Shown here: positions 10,870 to 23,052 of the stretch, in pieces | How positions within the stretch are numbered: the first letter of the stretch is position 1 | Layout: each line of letters opens with the position of its first letter | DNA from: Stratiolaelaps scimitus | Taxonomy: Eukaryota > Arthropoda > Arachnida > Mesostigmata > Laelapidae | Assembly (NCBI GenBank): GCA_019614645.1 | Contig: JABWDB010000008.1 | Span: 9,858,001 to 9,922,000, forward strand | Direction: 5' to 3' | DNA length: 64,000 bases | Translations under genes and position numbers: made by a program | Notes under the pieces: generated by a model | Databases searched by the model: none | The model's input: only the letters and a program-made list of their open reading frames with translations | Told to the model about the DNA's origin: nothing

Positions 10870-12990
10870 GTAAAGCGGTTGAGGGCGGCGGGCAAGGGTG
10901 GAGAAGTCGACGCCTCGGATCGAAGCGAAACGCCGGTGACTACGGCCGGTGAGAACGTGCTCTGCGTGGAGCACTTGGTAGACAAGCGATGAGACAGGTG
11001 AGCAGGGGGTCTAGCTCGGTACGCGGAGCGACGAATCTGCCAGATGTCACCGTCTTCTGCACGACCGATAGTCAGAGGGGCAATCTAGAGAGCAATTAAC
11101 ATGGAGTGCGTACATTGGAAGAATGCTAAAAACAATATCAATGCCTGTATATATATATATATGGCCATTTATCCACCAATCGTAACAAACGACTACTTTG
11201 CAAGATTCAGCTCTGTGCTGTATCTGCATTTGTGTTCGACGTACCGAGATTATGCCCGTTTAAGACTGGCAGTCTTGTGCTCGAGTGAATATGCACACGA
11301 AGATATTCAGCGTTTATGCGGCAACTTGGGACAGCTGAACAGTGACCTGTGGTCACGTCCATACTAATTGTGTTGGTATATACATGCGAAAACAAGATAT
11401 ATTTATCGAAACGGCACATAGAGATGAACGATGCTTTAGGGGAGTGCGTCGAATAGACCTATCACATCGTCTCCACAATCTCAACGGCGAAGCAAGTCTC
11501 TACATTATCTTCACAAAGACCGTCAACTGTAGAAAAGCAGCCGTCACACAACTGGCGAGCATTTCTCAATCTGACACATCAGTTGCACGCAGACGGCAAT
11601 AAACAATGGTATCTCATCATGGTTCATGCTTAACATTGCCAATCTTCCTACATCGTGTACTGTATACAAGAGAGCGCATACAGTGACTACAGTTCTCTTC
11701 GATTGCACGACCTCACAATGAAACCTTTATGCCCGCCGCTCCAAGCGTCCTCACGGCATGCCTTCTCTTACCAACACCCTTGATAACCCATTGACGTAAG
11801 TACAGCTAATTACCGCAAACCCAAGGTTGCGCCGAGTCTGACTGGACTACAACACGAAACTATATAGCGAGACATACAATGAGAGCGGAGTCACGAGAGA
11901 CTGAAGGTACATCCGTGAAAAATATTTTTATGTTCCTGGGGTTTTTGCTTTTCAATCTCCCTGGCGAATGCTGAGATACGGTCGGTTACTAGGATCTCCG
12001 TTCGTTAGCGGGGCATGCGTTAATCGTGGCCAGGCCTTGGTACATGTGCAGGCCCGGACCACTATTAGCCTTGCATAGAGCAGTAATAAGGTGTTCGTCC
12101 TGAGTGCTCCGTGTTTCACCTCCTCGGTGGATGGAGACAACACAATACGCGAGTACGCAGAGATTAACGGGACAAAAAGTCAACGATTATTTTTTCAGTT
12201 ATGAATTAATTATCGCTTTGAAGGGCCTAATTAGGGGAATATGTATTTATGCTAAGAACAAATATTCATCCAACATATTTATTTTCGAATAGCTTGGAAA
12301 CTAACAAATGTTGTCTTTACAGTATTCTTATTTGTTGAAATATAGGTATAAATATATATACATTTAAATATCCATCATTTATTTTGTGACAAATGTCCGA
12401 CCACCACAACGACTGTTGCAGTATAGCCACAAGCTATAAAATAAGAACTAAACGCTGTAACAGTGATAACGCAAAACACAGAGTGTTCGGAAAGCCACGC
12501 CAACCTGTGCCGTTCAAAATGGTAGCAATCCCCTAGTAAAGACACTATGTAAAGTGTTCACAAAGTAACACTGCCCACCATTTTTCATCAGCGCCAAAAG
12601 AAACGCAACTCCACAGGAATGCGGTTCTTTTTAAATACTTTACATGCTGCCTCCACGGGCAGGTTGCGTAACCTTTTCGAACTTCCCGTGTCGTATTTGA
12701 ACAACAACAGGCTGAATTGCGGCCTCCAACGAGTAATGTGAATCTAAATACTGCAAATGCAGTGACTATGCCCGTGGCAGCACTAATTAGTACTGCAAGG
12801 ACATCTTAATATTGCACGATCTTTGCTGTCAGGAGGACATTGAGTCTTACATGCCTTCGAGTTCGCCCTTCACCTCGCGAGTTCACCGTTGCGCTTTTAC
12901 CATGGTGCTGCTCCCGCGTGATTAATACGTTGTATCTTGACATCCCAACCGTTGTGAATTGAGTAGCTATTACTTACGATCAATGGGGCC
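10870..12990. other. Probable intron or intergenic DNA
   Basis: AT-richer DNA with a short (AT)n at 11149-11162. No supported exon or repeat family. Confidence 0.35.
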
Positions 12991-12999
12991 TTTCAATAC

Positions 13000-15000
13000 A
13001 AGCCGGTCTGTTCGAGCATGAAGGCCAGTCTCAGGCCCCACTTGGCACTGACCGAATATGTCTCCTCATTCTTCGCTGGCACTGCTTGGTTGTTAGTGGC
13101 GTTTCGTGAGGGGGCCTGCTGTCGGTCGGGGGGAGCGTTCTTAAGGGGACACGAAAGACCGCCACCGACAATTGCCGGCAAAGCACAATGCGGGGCCAGA
13201 TGGAAATCCCCCACCTCGGCGGTAATGGCGGCCTCTACTGGCTTGTACCCACCTAGTTTGAAGGCTCGTCTGCGTTAGTGCTGTACCTGGCTGAACATCA
13301 GCCGCCAGTCGACAAGACAAGCAGCCGTCTTGTAAGAGATGGGGTTTGGCTGTAGCGGGTTGGGGTAAACGAGGGCCGAAGGCCCCCACCACCCATCGTC
13401 CAGGGCAGAGGGCCAAGTTAGTCGAACCAAACGTCTATCAGCTGCGGGAGAGAGGTTGCAGAGCAAAAGCGTAGCAGCAGATTGAGAAAGAGGGAGAACA
13501 GGTAGATGGATAGACAGACGTCGGTTCGGCAAACAGCGGCGGAGCCACCCCTCGTTGGTTAAACGGCCAGGGATAGGTTGACTGGCAATTGCTTCGTGGT
13601 GGTAGTGGACGACCCGTTCACGTGGGCCAGGATACGAACATGAGGCAAACCAACCCGAGCCGACAAGCAGCTGAACGAGAACAAGACACCACCGAATAGC
13701 CTTCACTGCCACCGACGTCGTCGTCGACTAGCTGCACTGCTTTCGCCGCTGCCGCTGCCGCTGCAGAAGTCGGTCGAAGCCGAGCAGAGCGTAGGAGTGG
13801 CGGACGCCACTAGCAACGCGCGCCGGTAGGTCAAACAGCGAGCGAGCGTGATAAAGGGCGATTGTGGATGGGTAAGTACCTAAGTGAGAAAAGGACCGAT
13901 GACAGCAACGCTTGTCGTAGCACTTCCCACCAAAACTACCATCACCACTAGAGAGAGCGAACAGGAGCCGCCGCCGCCGCCGCCGCAGAAGAACGAGCAA
14001 AAGGAGATAGGACGTCGAAGGGAACACGAAGGCAGAACCGAGTGGAGTGTGAGGGCATAGGGGAATAGTGCTATCTAGGCTAAAGCAGGGGTACCGAGAA
14101 GGTTGCCCGCAACTGCCACTACTATCCTGAAGCACGGAGGGTTCCGCTTCACCACACCCCTTAACCCCACCCCCCCGCCCGGCAACCGGACGCTAACCTC
14201 CTCTATAGCCTTCACGGCCACTCTTCGTTCATTCCGTCGAGTTGGGTTCGGGTGGCCTCTCCTGTCTGACTCGTCCACACTCTCTTGCCGCAAAGCGTGA
14301 GAAAGGGGTTGGTTCGTTCTCCGTTGGTTGCTTCGCGCCCCAAGCCCCCTTTCCCTTCTGCTTCGTCTTCTTGCGAAAATAGAGGCGTCGCTGACAACGT
14401 GCACCGCTGCGGATCGCCAGGCTTCGCTGCTGCGGGGACGAAGGCGCAGCGGTAGCTGTTCGTCCGCAGAGGAAGTCGCCGCAACCAGAAGGGCCTATCC
14501 CCTGATCCCAGACCTAGTGCTTGATGCTGCTGCTGCTTCTGCCGTGGTACAAAAAAAAAGGTACAGCGAATAGCGGCGTGTGCGTCCGGCACAAGTCCGC
14601 CGCGGCAGGCTGGACAGCCTTGTGGATAGGGCCCGTGCTGGCAGCACGGTTTCTCAGCTTCACACACCCTTCTCCGTTTGCCCCTCACGGACGCCCTGTC
14701 AAGCGCTGAAAGGCGGTTAGGGAAAAGCAAGCGCAGGGAAGTGGAGCGGGGGCTTTGCAAGGTCCGAAACGGGAAATAGACGGGCGACGGGCCGAACGTG
14801 CCTTGAAACCCTTCAAAGGACACCTATGGGCTAACCCAGAAGGAGTTCTGCAGGAAACGCTGGCCAACCGACGGTCACCGCTGCTGTCCCTCCCTCCAGG
14901 AGGCGAGCTCTGGGCTGAATGGGTGGGAATAGAGGGTAGCTGGTAAAATGGTTCATCATGAGATATAACGCGCGTCGAAGCAAACAGTGAAGTCACGTCT
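13000..15000. promoter_or_regulatory. Large GC-rich island with CGC and GCT triplet tracts
   Basis: Triplet tracts at about 13742-13760 and 13968-13986 and high CpG. Several overlapping minus-strand frames are open for 110-200 codons, which shows stop depletion by composition rather than coding. A GTAAGT donor occurs at 13876 (+). I read it as regulatory or first-exon DNA; no transcript can be assigned. Confidence 0.3.
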
Positions 15001-15341
15001 TGTGTCGCTTGCGCCAGATCTGTGAAGACCACAGGGGGCATTATGTACGAAGAAAAAACAGGAAGCCTACGCAGGACGTCTACGAATAATACGAGATAAG
15101 GTGCCACAAACACATGGGGTCGCATGGTGTGTCCTTCCAGGAGAACCATTACGCCATCCTGAATTAGAGTCCTATTGACGAGAAAGCTGCCACCCAGAAA
15201 CGAGCTCGAGCTCGTGGTAAGTTGTGCTAAACATCTCACTGCGATAGATATCACTGACGTAATTCCTAGAAGGGAATTTTTCTCATTCGCAAATGTATAG
15301 CCCATCAGCCTATTGTAATCGAGCGAACGTTCGGCGGTCAC
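14685..15341 (-). CDS. Longest ATG-compatible minus ORF of the island, unrecognised
   Basis: A frame of about 218 codons preceded by CTCTCGGCACAG, a plausible splice acceptor, with an internal ATG 12 codons in (MGYTFANEKNS). The upstream half is mixed and hydrophobic (VLLEGHTMRPHVFVAPYL) and lies in less GC-rich DNA, so it is less easily explained by composition. The downstream half overlaps another 200-codon frame and is probably fortuitous. No domain recognised. It could be one internal exon, or nothing. Confidence 0.2.
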   Translation of the reverse strand: MTAERSLDYNRLMGYTFANEKNSLLGITSVISIAVRCLAQLTTSSSSFLGGSFLVNRTLIQDGVMVLLEGHTMRPHVFVAPYLVLFVDVLRRLPVFSSYIMPPVVFTDLAQATQDVTSLFASTRVISHDEPFYQLPSIPTHSAQSSPPGGRDSSGDRRLASVSCRTPSGLAHRCPLKGFKARSARRPSISRFGPCKAPAPLPCACFSLTAFQRLTGRP

Positions 15342-15914
15342 TGTGCCGAGAGATATATTTTATTCCTTGGACTATCTATTTTATCACTTCACGTAGACTA
15401 CACTGTAGGGCAAGTGAAGGGATCATTGGCGAAATTGCTCATTGTTGGTGAATTCGATCCGAACGGGTGAGAATGGTTTATAGGAACGCTGGTTGGTGAT
15501 AAGTGAACCGGCTCTGAAGTTCACTCATGAAACCCTGGTGGCCAGTCAACGATTTTACCCAGTTCACATCCGGCGTGGTACATCATCAAAATCGTTTGTG
15601 TCCATCATCTTAGCCAATTGTTGGCCTTCGAACGCGAATACAATGGCTACTAACCTATCCACCCCTAACAAAGCCGTGACACGTGTGGCATCATTACGTC
15701 AATACTGTGCCCCTCGGATCACCCGGATCTTAGCTCAACATGCAGAACATCCTACCCATAGCAATTAACGAATGGGGGGCGTTCATGGTTGAGTTCGTTG
15801 TTGAGCAAGATTATTGAATCGTCGTTCGTCGTCGGTTACATTACCTAGATTGCGATTTTTTCCTCGTGTCGGCTAAGCTAAGCGAGCTCACCCCCCTCCC
15901 ACCACGAAACTCAC

Positions 15915-16469
15915 CTGGCCGACGAAGTGGATCGGTGGCGCGCGGGCTGCTGAGCCCCACTCCACGTCCGTATGTACTATACTCTCGCTGTCGGAACGCT
16001 CAATCGATGAGGATGCCAACACCGACGCCGAGATGCCGAAGCGGACAGCAACGTCAAGGAAACCAAGGTTTGCCACGACGGCGGCAGTAACGGCAGCGTA
16101 GCGAACTTGTATCGTCTGCCTCTCACAACGCAAGCCGATAAACGTGTAGGAAACACGACAACGATATCGACCACTATCACCGCCACAACGAATGAAAGCA
16201 ACGGGCTCCGCCCAGAAGTACCGCAACAACGTTAGCCAGCGTTCAGGCTTATCTGTCGTCGCGGCCGGCCGCAGAATTGATTCACTGTGTGTATTCCCGT
16301 GGACGAACGGCCCGTCGGGTGGAAAAATAGCAAAGGAGCACAGGAGAGCGAACACCGTTCCCCTATCCGACAACGGCGGTACCTCAACCGGATTTGCGTT
16401 GTCTGATGACAGTGGCGTTTGTTTTAGCAAAATAAGCCACCGCTGGTGCAGCAGTAGCAGCAGCAGCAT
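15915..16469 (-). CDS. Candidate first exon, 185 codons, ending at CAG/GTGAGT
   Basis: ATG at 16469 (minus) begins a leucine run made by CTG triplets. The frame stays open for 185 codons up to HFVGQ and an exact CAG/GTGAGT donor in phase 0, intron from 15914. The interior is a balanced mix (HTDVEWGSAARAPP), not a simple repeat. Upstream, toward 16480-16600, is a purine/pyrimidine tract of GAGA type, consistent with a promoter. An ATG seven bases further upstream (16476) opens a different 30-codon frame, which weakens this start. The run of leucines could act as a signal segment, but it is encoded by a slippage-prone triplet. Not recognised. Confidence 0.3.
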
Positions 16470-16699
16470 CCTCCATCACGTTGCGGGCCCCCAACTCACT
16501 GGGCTTTTGACGCAGTGGCGAGCAGAGATCTGGGGATAGTGAACGAGGGACGGAGAGAGAGAGAAAGAGAGAGATCGAGTGATAGAGAGGACACTGATGG
16601 TGCCACTTTGTAAAAGGAGCCCAAACAAAAAGCGCCGAGTCTGGCAGCGGCCGGACGAACGACAATGGCTCGATCAATCACTTAGCGGAGAGCGATTTT

Positions 16700-18660
16700 T
16701 TCATCGTTTAGCGCCCAGTGTCTCACACTGTTCGGTAGCTGCGCGATCCACTCTCTACCCCTTGATGTGGCCCTCAATGTTATGCTATGCTGGTCCGGAC
16801 CTAAGAGGACGTTGCTTGTGAAAGGGATGAGAAGTATAATGACTCTGTGTGGTTTGTTTGTGAGAATATCGTTCGTTCGAAAGGAATACGTCCCGATTTT
16901 TCTAGGTCAGATTTATCCGTTCATGCAGCTCGATCTCTTAAATGCACTGAACTCTTCGTGGGGCTTGTACCATCCAGCTGTTGTCTGAAAATAGGAGTGA
17001 TATAGTAATCACCATTGTTATTCTCGTACACATATGGATCAAGACAGTCGTTCTCAGTCGTTCGGCTCCTACTGGCGTTACATGGTGGTCTTAGGTCGAA
17101 AAAGCGGACGCAAGCAATCACTAATACGCACTACATATCTGATACAATATTTTATGATTCCCGTTCCACCTGGTTACCTCTCGTTTATTTAGCAGGATAT
17201 GAAGAACAGCCGAGTTGAACACTCGGGTATCTACCGTGGGATAGGAACGATATATACGCATCGCGTGATACAAATCATCTGTGATACCATCTCGTCCCGG
17301 GGAACTCCGTGTTTGAATTCAAACGATTGCAGCTGCTGTCTGCCGTTCCGAATTTACGAGCAAAGACACTGAAGATTCACTTGACAGCATGTTTATGGGG
17401 ATACATCGACGTGCTGTTACCGCTCTTAACTACTTCGAGAATAAAAATAGCCAGCAGTGAGGAGGCTCTATAAAGGCAAGTTCGATGGAGAGCACGTATT
17501 TGAGGGAATGACTCTCTTGAAAATGGCGATCTAACACAACGATTTGTAACGAGCGCCCAATACGTAGAAAGTAACCATTTTGCATATACTACAGCGTCCA
17601 GTGAATTGTCGAACGATGACCCCTGTGTCAGGCCCGAAGTCTCATTTGTACTATTTCTTTTTCGCACACCGCTTTATGCTCCGTTGAGGTTTTGCTCTTG
17701 ATCCAAGCGGGGTACAAACCAACCGCCACGCGAATACTTAAGGTATGGCGCCAGCATGGTCACGTGCAGAAACGAACGCAGAGCAGCGTACATGATTTTG
17801 AAATTTCGAATGTGAAATCTAGGGAATAGGCGGATCATTCTCCATCAAAAGTCTAGAGTAGATTCTATGATGTTATCTAGGTATAACAAGCATCCGAGTA
17901 CTGTTGTTAGCACAATCAGTTAGCACTTAGAAAATATGGCCATGTATTTTATATAATAGAAATATATTCCGGAAAATATCGTTCCATAGTAAGTTCCGTG
18001 CATTTCTTTAATCATATTATAGTGTATATATACGTATTTCGCCACGCATCACATAATTCACAAAACATCACTTATATGTGATATGATGCCCTCCTTCCAT
18101 TTTGAAATATAATTTCCGTTAACCATGCTTCTTCGTCATCCATTATGTTTATCATTATATTCATGCGATTGACGAATCATAACTCATCTATATCAACCCT
18201 CAAAAACCTGCCCTGTAACGGCGGAAAGAAAAGCGATTAGGCTACTTCCTCCCATGTAGTCCTACTATGAATCAGTTGATATGAACCGGATTACTTACGT
18301 TGGAAAGCCGATTGCGAGACGGTCAAAATACGCGAGTCATGGCTTTGGCTATTTTTTGTATAGCCTTGCAAAGAAGCTTTTCCGAAGGGGGGGTCTGCTC
18401 TGTAGGGAAATATGCCATCTTTGACCCGGCCACACTGGCATGTCGCTAGCTGTCCTCAGAATAGGCTATAACGAGCGCAGCTATCAACGTTTCGCGAGTC
18501 GGAACAGGTTAGGAAGCGCTCTTGAAATGAAAATTCGATCGATTTTTCAAGCAACAATTTCCACAATTGCCCAAACATTGGAAATGTTCCCGAAGAATCT
18601 CATATTACCCGTTCCTTATTGGATCGAACCATATACAAAGCACCGTTTCTCCGGAAGCTC
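16700..18660. other. No gene recognised
   Basis: AT-rich; short ORFs only. A 74-codon ATG-led frame at 18440-18664 (+) is protein-like but has no other support. A TATATAAG motif at 18675 lies on the edge of the next GC-rich island and could be a core promoter. Confidence 0.35.
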
Positions 18661-18789
18661 TTGAATCGGGCTTTTATATAAGCCTGCATGTAGCCGGTTA
18701 GGGTTCGGGAGAGCGACCGCCAGCCATGTACCATGAGCTATGGTACATTCGTACTATTCGTTGTCTGTCTTAGCATTTGAATAATATCT

Positions 18790-20460
18790 CAATTTGATCT
18801 GCGCAATGATAACCAGCAAATATACGGCACGGTTGAGTCCTATCGCGTGTTACGCGGATCAGATCTTGTTAGATTTGCACACAACGGAAGGTACGAACCT
18901 GCGCTCCAGGCGCTACTACACGTTTTTGACACGGCGGTATCTGACGGCCGATCGTCTACCGTCGCGGTTGGCGTTTTTGGCGTCTGGCCCGGTAGTTATT
19001 CTATTCATCTACCAGCAACGGCCATCAGCAACGTGTCCCGGCCCGGGTCGACTCGTTCGCCAGCTCGGTGACAGGGTGACCGAGTCGAGCTGCTGGCCAA
19101 GTGCACGCTGAAGGCTCACGGGAGCCATGCCGAACCGAACCATAGAGAAATACCTACCCACTGACCTCGATCTTCTCACTGGCTCTCAGTGACATCCGAA
19201 CGTTGCTCCGTCTCGCTCGTTCTCATTCACTGACTCATTCGTGGCTGCAAATGGATCCACTTCAAATGGCCAACAATTACGCCCTGAGGACAGTCGAACC
19301 GAGCAATGGTGCGACGTCTCTCGCGCTATCGTCCTGTGCTGTGCCGTCGACTGTGGACTCTTGGACGCTCTCCCACCGACCGTGTGCTCCGCGAGTCGAC
19401 GAGAGCGGACGATAGCAACCGCAAGGCTAGTCTAGGTTGGTGCTACGGCTACGTCAGCGTTGTAGGACGTCACGCGAGTACCAACACTGCGGGGAGCGGA
19501 TTGGTGGAGCGGACTGGTGTTGTTGAGCTGAGTAGCTGATACTCCAGCCACTCCGGATGTGAGGACCAATGGACGAACGCACAGTCGGCGCCGTTTCAGT
19601 GCTATTCGAATGGTCGGGGCGTGTACATCCTATTCCGATGCGGCGTACTGCCGCGGCCGCGCCACGCCGCACTATGCCATGTCGGCCATTGCGTACCGTT
19701 CAGCCGGTGGCTACAATCGACTACAATTGCTGCCAGTTCGCCGTCACCAGCGCCTCCGATGTGTTTCCGTTTGTAGCTGTGACTGTGGCTAGCTGTGCCT
19801 GTGTGTGACACTGTTGCGGCCGACTGCGTGCCCCCGATCGCGAGCGCGGGCGAGGTGCTGGAGCGTGACATTGCACGGCGTAGCGGCGCGCCACAATCAA
19901 GACCAGACAGCAGAGACAGTACGGCCGGGTAGAGCAGAGTGGGGCGGGCTAGACCTGCTGCCATGGCAGACCTGCTCTGCGCCGAAAGGCCTACGTTGCC
20001 TACGTCCCACCTACCCGGTCGGGCCTCCCCTGGAAGGCCTGCGGTGATAGGCCCGTAGGCCCGCACTGCTAAAGCAAGTGAAGCTGGCGAGAGCTATACG
20101 GCCATTCCGCACGACCACCGACCACCGCAGGCCACTCAAACGGGTGCAACCGCGTCGCCTGCTGTCGCCACGCGGTGGCAGCGGCGGCGGCGGCGGCGGA
20201 AATAACAGTGGCACCGACCCGGCCAAACCCGAGCGGACTACCGATGGACGGACAGGCTGCCGATAGTTGTGGGGAGCTGCGACACAGTCAAATGCGTCGA
20301 CGGGATGCAAAAGTCGAGCGAGTCGACATAATCGAGATTATTGGCAAGCGTTACGATGGCAGTGCTCGTGGTGCAAATTCGAATAGACATACCGCTTTCC
20401 TCGGGTGAGATTGCGGGGGGAAGCCGATTATTCACTACGGCCCGGTCTTAGTGTGGGGAC
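18790..20460. promoter_or_regulatory. GC-rich island
   Basis: CpG-dense, with GGC triplets at about 20182-20200. It ends on the plus strand at a strong donor (20405), so it may be a promoter plus first exon; the candidate exon is listed separately. Confidence 0.3.
20244..20404 (+). CDS. Candidate first coding exon, 53 codons, ending at GTGAGA donor
   Basis: ATG at 20244 (MDGQAADSCGELRHSQ) opens a hydrophilic frame with a basic/acidic middle (RRRDAKVERVDIIEIIGKR) and runs to TCGG/GTGAGA in phase 2, intron from 20405. Codon use is even and not repeat-driven, unlike the GGC-repeat part of the same frame just upstream. Its position at the 3' edge of a GC-rich island fits a first exon. No homologue recognised and no downstream exon assigned. 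Confidence 0.35.
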
Positions 20461-20783
20461 TGAACAAGGCTTGGGGATGCTAAGAGATGCCAACTGAGGT
20501 AGCGAATCGAAATTCACGCTTTAAGATTTCGCCAAGGTAACTCTTGTTGATTGTAAATATGTGTGCGTATTATGTTGCCTTGGGAACACAGGAGACGACG
20601 GAGCTAGCTCACCGTAACGAGACAGAATCTGACGAGATTAGTGATTAGTGCAATATATGTATGTTTGTGTATGTACATATATATATTTACCTAGCTGACG
20701 TTTGAAGATTCTCTCTAAGTACTTATGATAATTCAATGATACACATTTCTAGATAAAAGGGATTTGTCAATAACGGGTGGCAG

Positions 20784-20838
20784 CATGATATTCAGGCCGA
20801 TCGCTCCAAATCTTGGAGCGATCGGCCTGAATATCATG
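20784..20838. repeat. Perfect inverted repeat: 26-bp arms, 3-base loop
   Basis: The left arm begins CATGATATTCAGGCC at 20784 and ends CGCTCCAA at 20809; the loop is ATC; the right arm (20813-20838) is its exact reverse complement. As RNA it would form a 26-bp mismatch-free hairpin. Such a tight perfect arm is unlike a typical miRNA precursor, which has bulges and a larger loop. A recent fold-back duplication or an assembly/cloning fold-back are alternatives. Confidence 0.95.
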
Positions 20839-21068
20839 ATATAACGCACGAGCGAAACGAAGTATGATTCCCTATAGACTATTGCGAATTTTATTAATTT
20901 CAACGGCTAACGACAGATTATGGATCAGCAATCGTGGAAGATCAGATTGTCACGAGTTGAGTTAATCTACTTAAAAGGTCAAATCCTCGTCTCAAAACGG
21001 ATATTTTCAACATGAGAACAATATTATTATACAATGCCATCGCCTTCCTCGGGACATTGTCGTCCTCA

Positions 21069-21097
21069 CCCCCCCCTCCCCCCCCACCCCCACCCCC
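21069..21097 (-). other. G-quadruplex motif
   Basis: On the minus strand four G-runs of 5, 5, 8 and 8 are separated by single-base loops (T, T, A), matching the canonical G4 pattern with the shortest loops. The plus strand is the matching C-rich i-motif candidate. Confidence 0.85.
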
Positions 21098-21450
21098 ATA
21101 ATCCCTAGAAATTCCGACCTACTGTATGTTTGAATAAATGATATATAATATTATTATATAATACAGTTCAGCCAATATACCATATAATTTCATCAAGGAA
21201 CTAGGTTTTCTGCAAGTCAAAAAACGTCTACGTTTTACAGCAGTTAAATGTACGATATAGTCTCCGAGCTGGAGAGGAAAGGCAATTCCTAACGATGTTC
21301 AATCGCTGCCTGCAGGGTTCGCAATTGAGACTGCAAAGCACAGCGTCCGTAGTCCGTGTCTACTAGAGGAGGCCGCGCCTGCCCAAGGGCTACCGGATAG
21401 CTTGCTGTTCAACCTACCAAAAATTGCTACACACAATGGCCGTGGTCTCA

Positions 21451-22011
21451 CGTTGCGCTAGGCTCACGGCACGCGCTGATTAACATCTTGGCCCAGTGGT
21501 CTTCGTCTTGTGAATAGGCTAGGTGGTCGGCGAGCCTCTTCTTGCGCCGCTACCATTGCTGTCCACATAGTCGCAAGCATGAAGGACTGTCTGTCTGCCA
21601 GCCTTGTACAGCGGCGTTATAGGGCAGGAAGCGTCTCGCTTGCGTTGTCCTAGCCATCATCTCGACTAATCCCACATGACTCCCGGACTCCTGCCCACTG
21701 TTAGCGGTTGCCTCGACGGCAGCCGGATACATGCACCACGTACGGGCGTATAGGACGTGAAAATCTAGATCAGCTTTAGCACCGTCTAGACAACGATCTG
21801 CAGCGCTTTGGCCGGGCGTCAGTTTGTGACACGACTTCGTACGAAGAAGACACGCTGCAAGAACATTAGGCTCGTTCTGGGCCTCGGACACATGCCTGCT
21901 TTGTAGCTCGGACAGGTAGCTCCAGTCGAGAAATGACGTCGACGAACGGCGACAACGACACGGGGAGGACGTTCTCAGCCGCGGGCGGGCATAGCCTCTT
22001 CCTTGCCAGGG
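21451..22011 (-). pseudogene. Possible coding remnant of unknown family with one in-frame stop
   Basis: A minus-strand frame runs about 153 codons from 22011 to a TAG at 21550-21552 and then, in the same frame, 33 more codons to TGA at 21448-21450. Codon use is coding-like and the product mixed: SEAQNEPNVLAACLL, DGAKADLDFHVLYARTW, and after the stop RRKKRLADHLAYSQDEDHW. Continuity of protein-like sequence across the stop suggests a pseudogene or an exon with a recent nonsense change; an intron is not needed. There is no initial ATG, so if real it is an internal or broken piece. Not recognised. Confidence 0.3.
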
Positions 22012-22106
22012 TTAATTAAAAGGCACACCAGACGGTGGTCGCAGGGCAGAGAGAACTAAGCAGATAGTGAATAGGGGGGCGGGGGTGCGGGCGACAGCAG
22101 GAGGCC

Positions 22107-22109
<3 letters not shown>

Positions 22110-22141
<32 letters not shown>
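22110..22141. repeat. (GA)n microsatellite
   Basis: Uninterrupted GA dinucleotides. Confidence 0.95.
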
Positions 22142-22143
<2 letters not shown>

Positions 22144-22442
22144 GTACATGGACTTTGTTGGTAGGTACACGTTGGCCACTGTCCGCGCAGTGGGCGAACG
22201 GCTCTGAGCGCCTCTTCTGTCAGGAGACCGGTCCGGCAGCGTATATGATAGTAGACGCCTGTGCTAAGTCGTTTCGCCCCGGCGTTTCGAGGCTGTAGCG
22301 GCGACGGCGCCGGTAGAAAGGGCGTCTTGCTACCTTCGCTCGCTAGCCATATTAAGCGCTATGCAAAGTCTCTAAACCGCCGCGAATCTAACAGCTGGAC
22401 TAAACTGCGGCGCTGGGGTGCAGTGGATGCCGCCGGTGCGGT

Positions 22443-22649
22443 GTGTTCCGGCCGGGCGCGGCCCGGATCGTTACGCTCAAGCGGACGAGCAGGCACGCGT
22501 GCAAACACAGGGGGGACACCAGCCATTTTGAATCTTGTATGCACACACTGTATGCATATGCGAAGATGGCATCAAGGTTACGGAGGGGTGTGGGAGAAAG
22601 TATAGAAGACGCTGACGAGTCTGCCACTGTGAATGTTTGGGCCTGTTAG
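22443..22649 (+). CDS. Possible terminal exon, unrecognised
   Basis: An open frame without an initial ATG, ending in TAG at 22647-22649. Its last part reads MASRLRRGVGESIEDADE and then SATVNVWAC, a natural-looking mix. A poly(A) signal AATAAA lies at 22686-22691, 37 bases after the stop. A second frame, 22261-22605, overlaps it and is equally open, so coding in this frame is uncertain. No acceptor identified. Confidence 0.2.
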   Translation: MFRPGAARIVTLKRTSRHACKHRGDTSHFESCMHTLYAYAKMASRLRRGVGESIEDADESATVNVWAC

Positions 22650-23052
22650 ACTTAGAGACCTTGTCCTGCTGATTGTATAAAAAAAAATAAAGATGGTAGA
22701 CGCCGGGGTCGGGGATTGTCAGTTATCTCCTACTGGGCGGTGAGAGAGACTTCCGAATCATGCAGATAGCGGCACTGTGCCGACTTTATTCTAACGATTG
22801 AACAAATGGGGTTCTCGTCTCAATCAAATGTAGGTACATATATCTGCATTGTGTAATAATAGATCATAACGTACCTTAGCCTCGTGTCGCCTTTTACAAC
22901 AGCAGAGAAGCAGCTCATACTAAATTTTCGCGACAAAATTAAGGCATTCAATTGCAGCACGACCGCAAGCTATTCGCGTTTGCCTTCGGAAACAATTCAA
23001 TTAAACAAAACATCTTCATTGACAAAGAGAAGATATGGTTTATAAAAATTTA

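Larger units (their letters stand above)
22020..22660. promoter_or_regulatory. GC-rich island beginning with a GA tract
   Basis: G-rich sequence at 22074-22095, then the (GA)n tract at 22110-22141, then CpG-dense DNA to about 22540. It looks like a promoter or leader; several plus-strand frames are open across it. Confidence 0.25.

Noticed and set aside
14212..14823. 203-codon minus-strand open frame
   Set aside because: Overlaps another 200-codon frame on the same strand; stop depletion in a GC-rich island.
20784..20838. Calling the perfect hairpin a miRNA gene
   Set aside because: No bulges, a 3-base loop and no visible flanking stem; the structure does not fit a Drosha/Dicer precursor.
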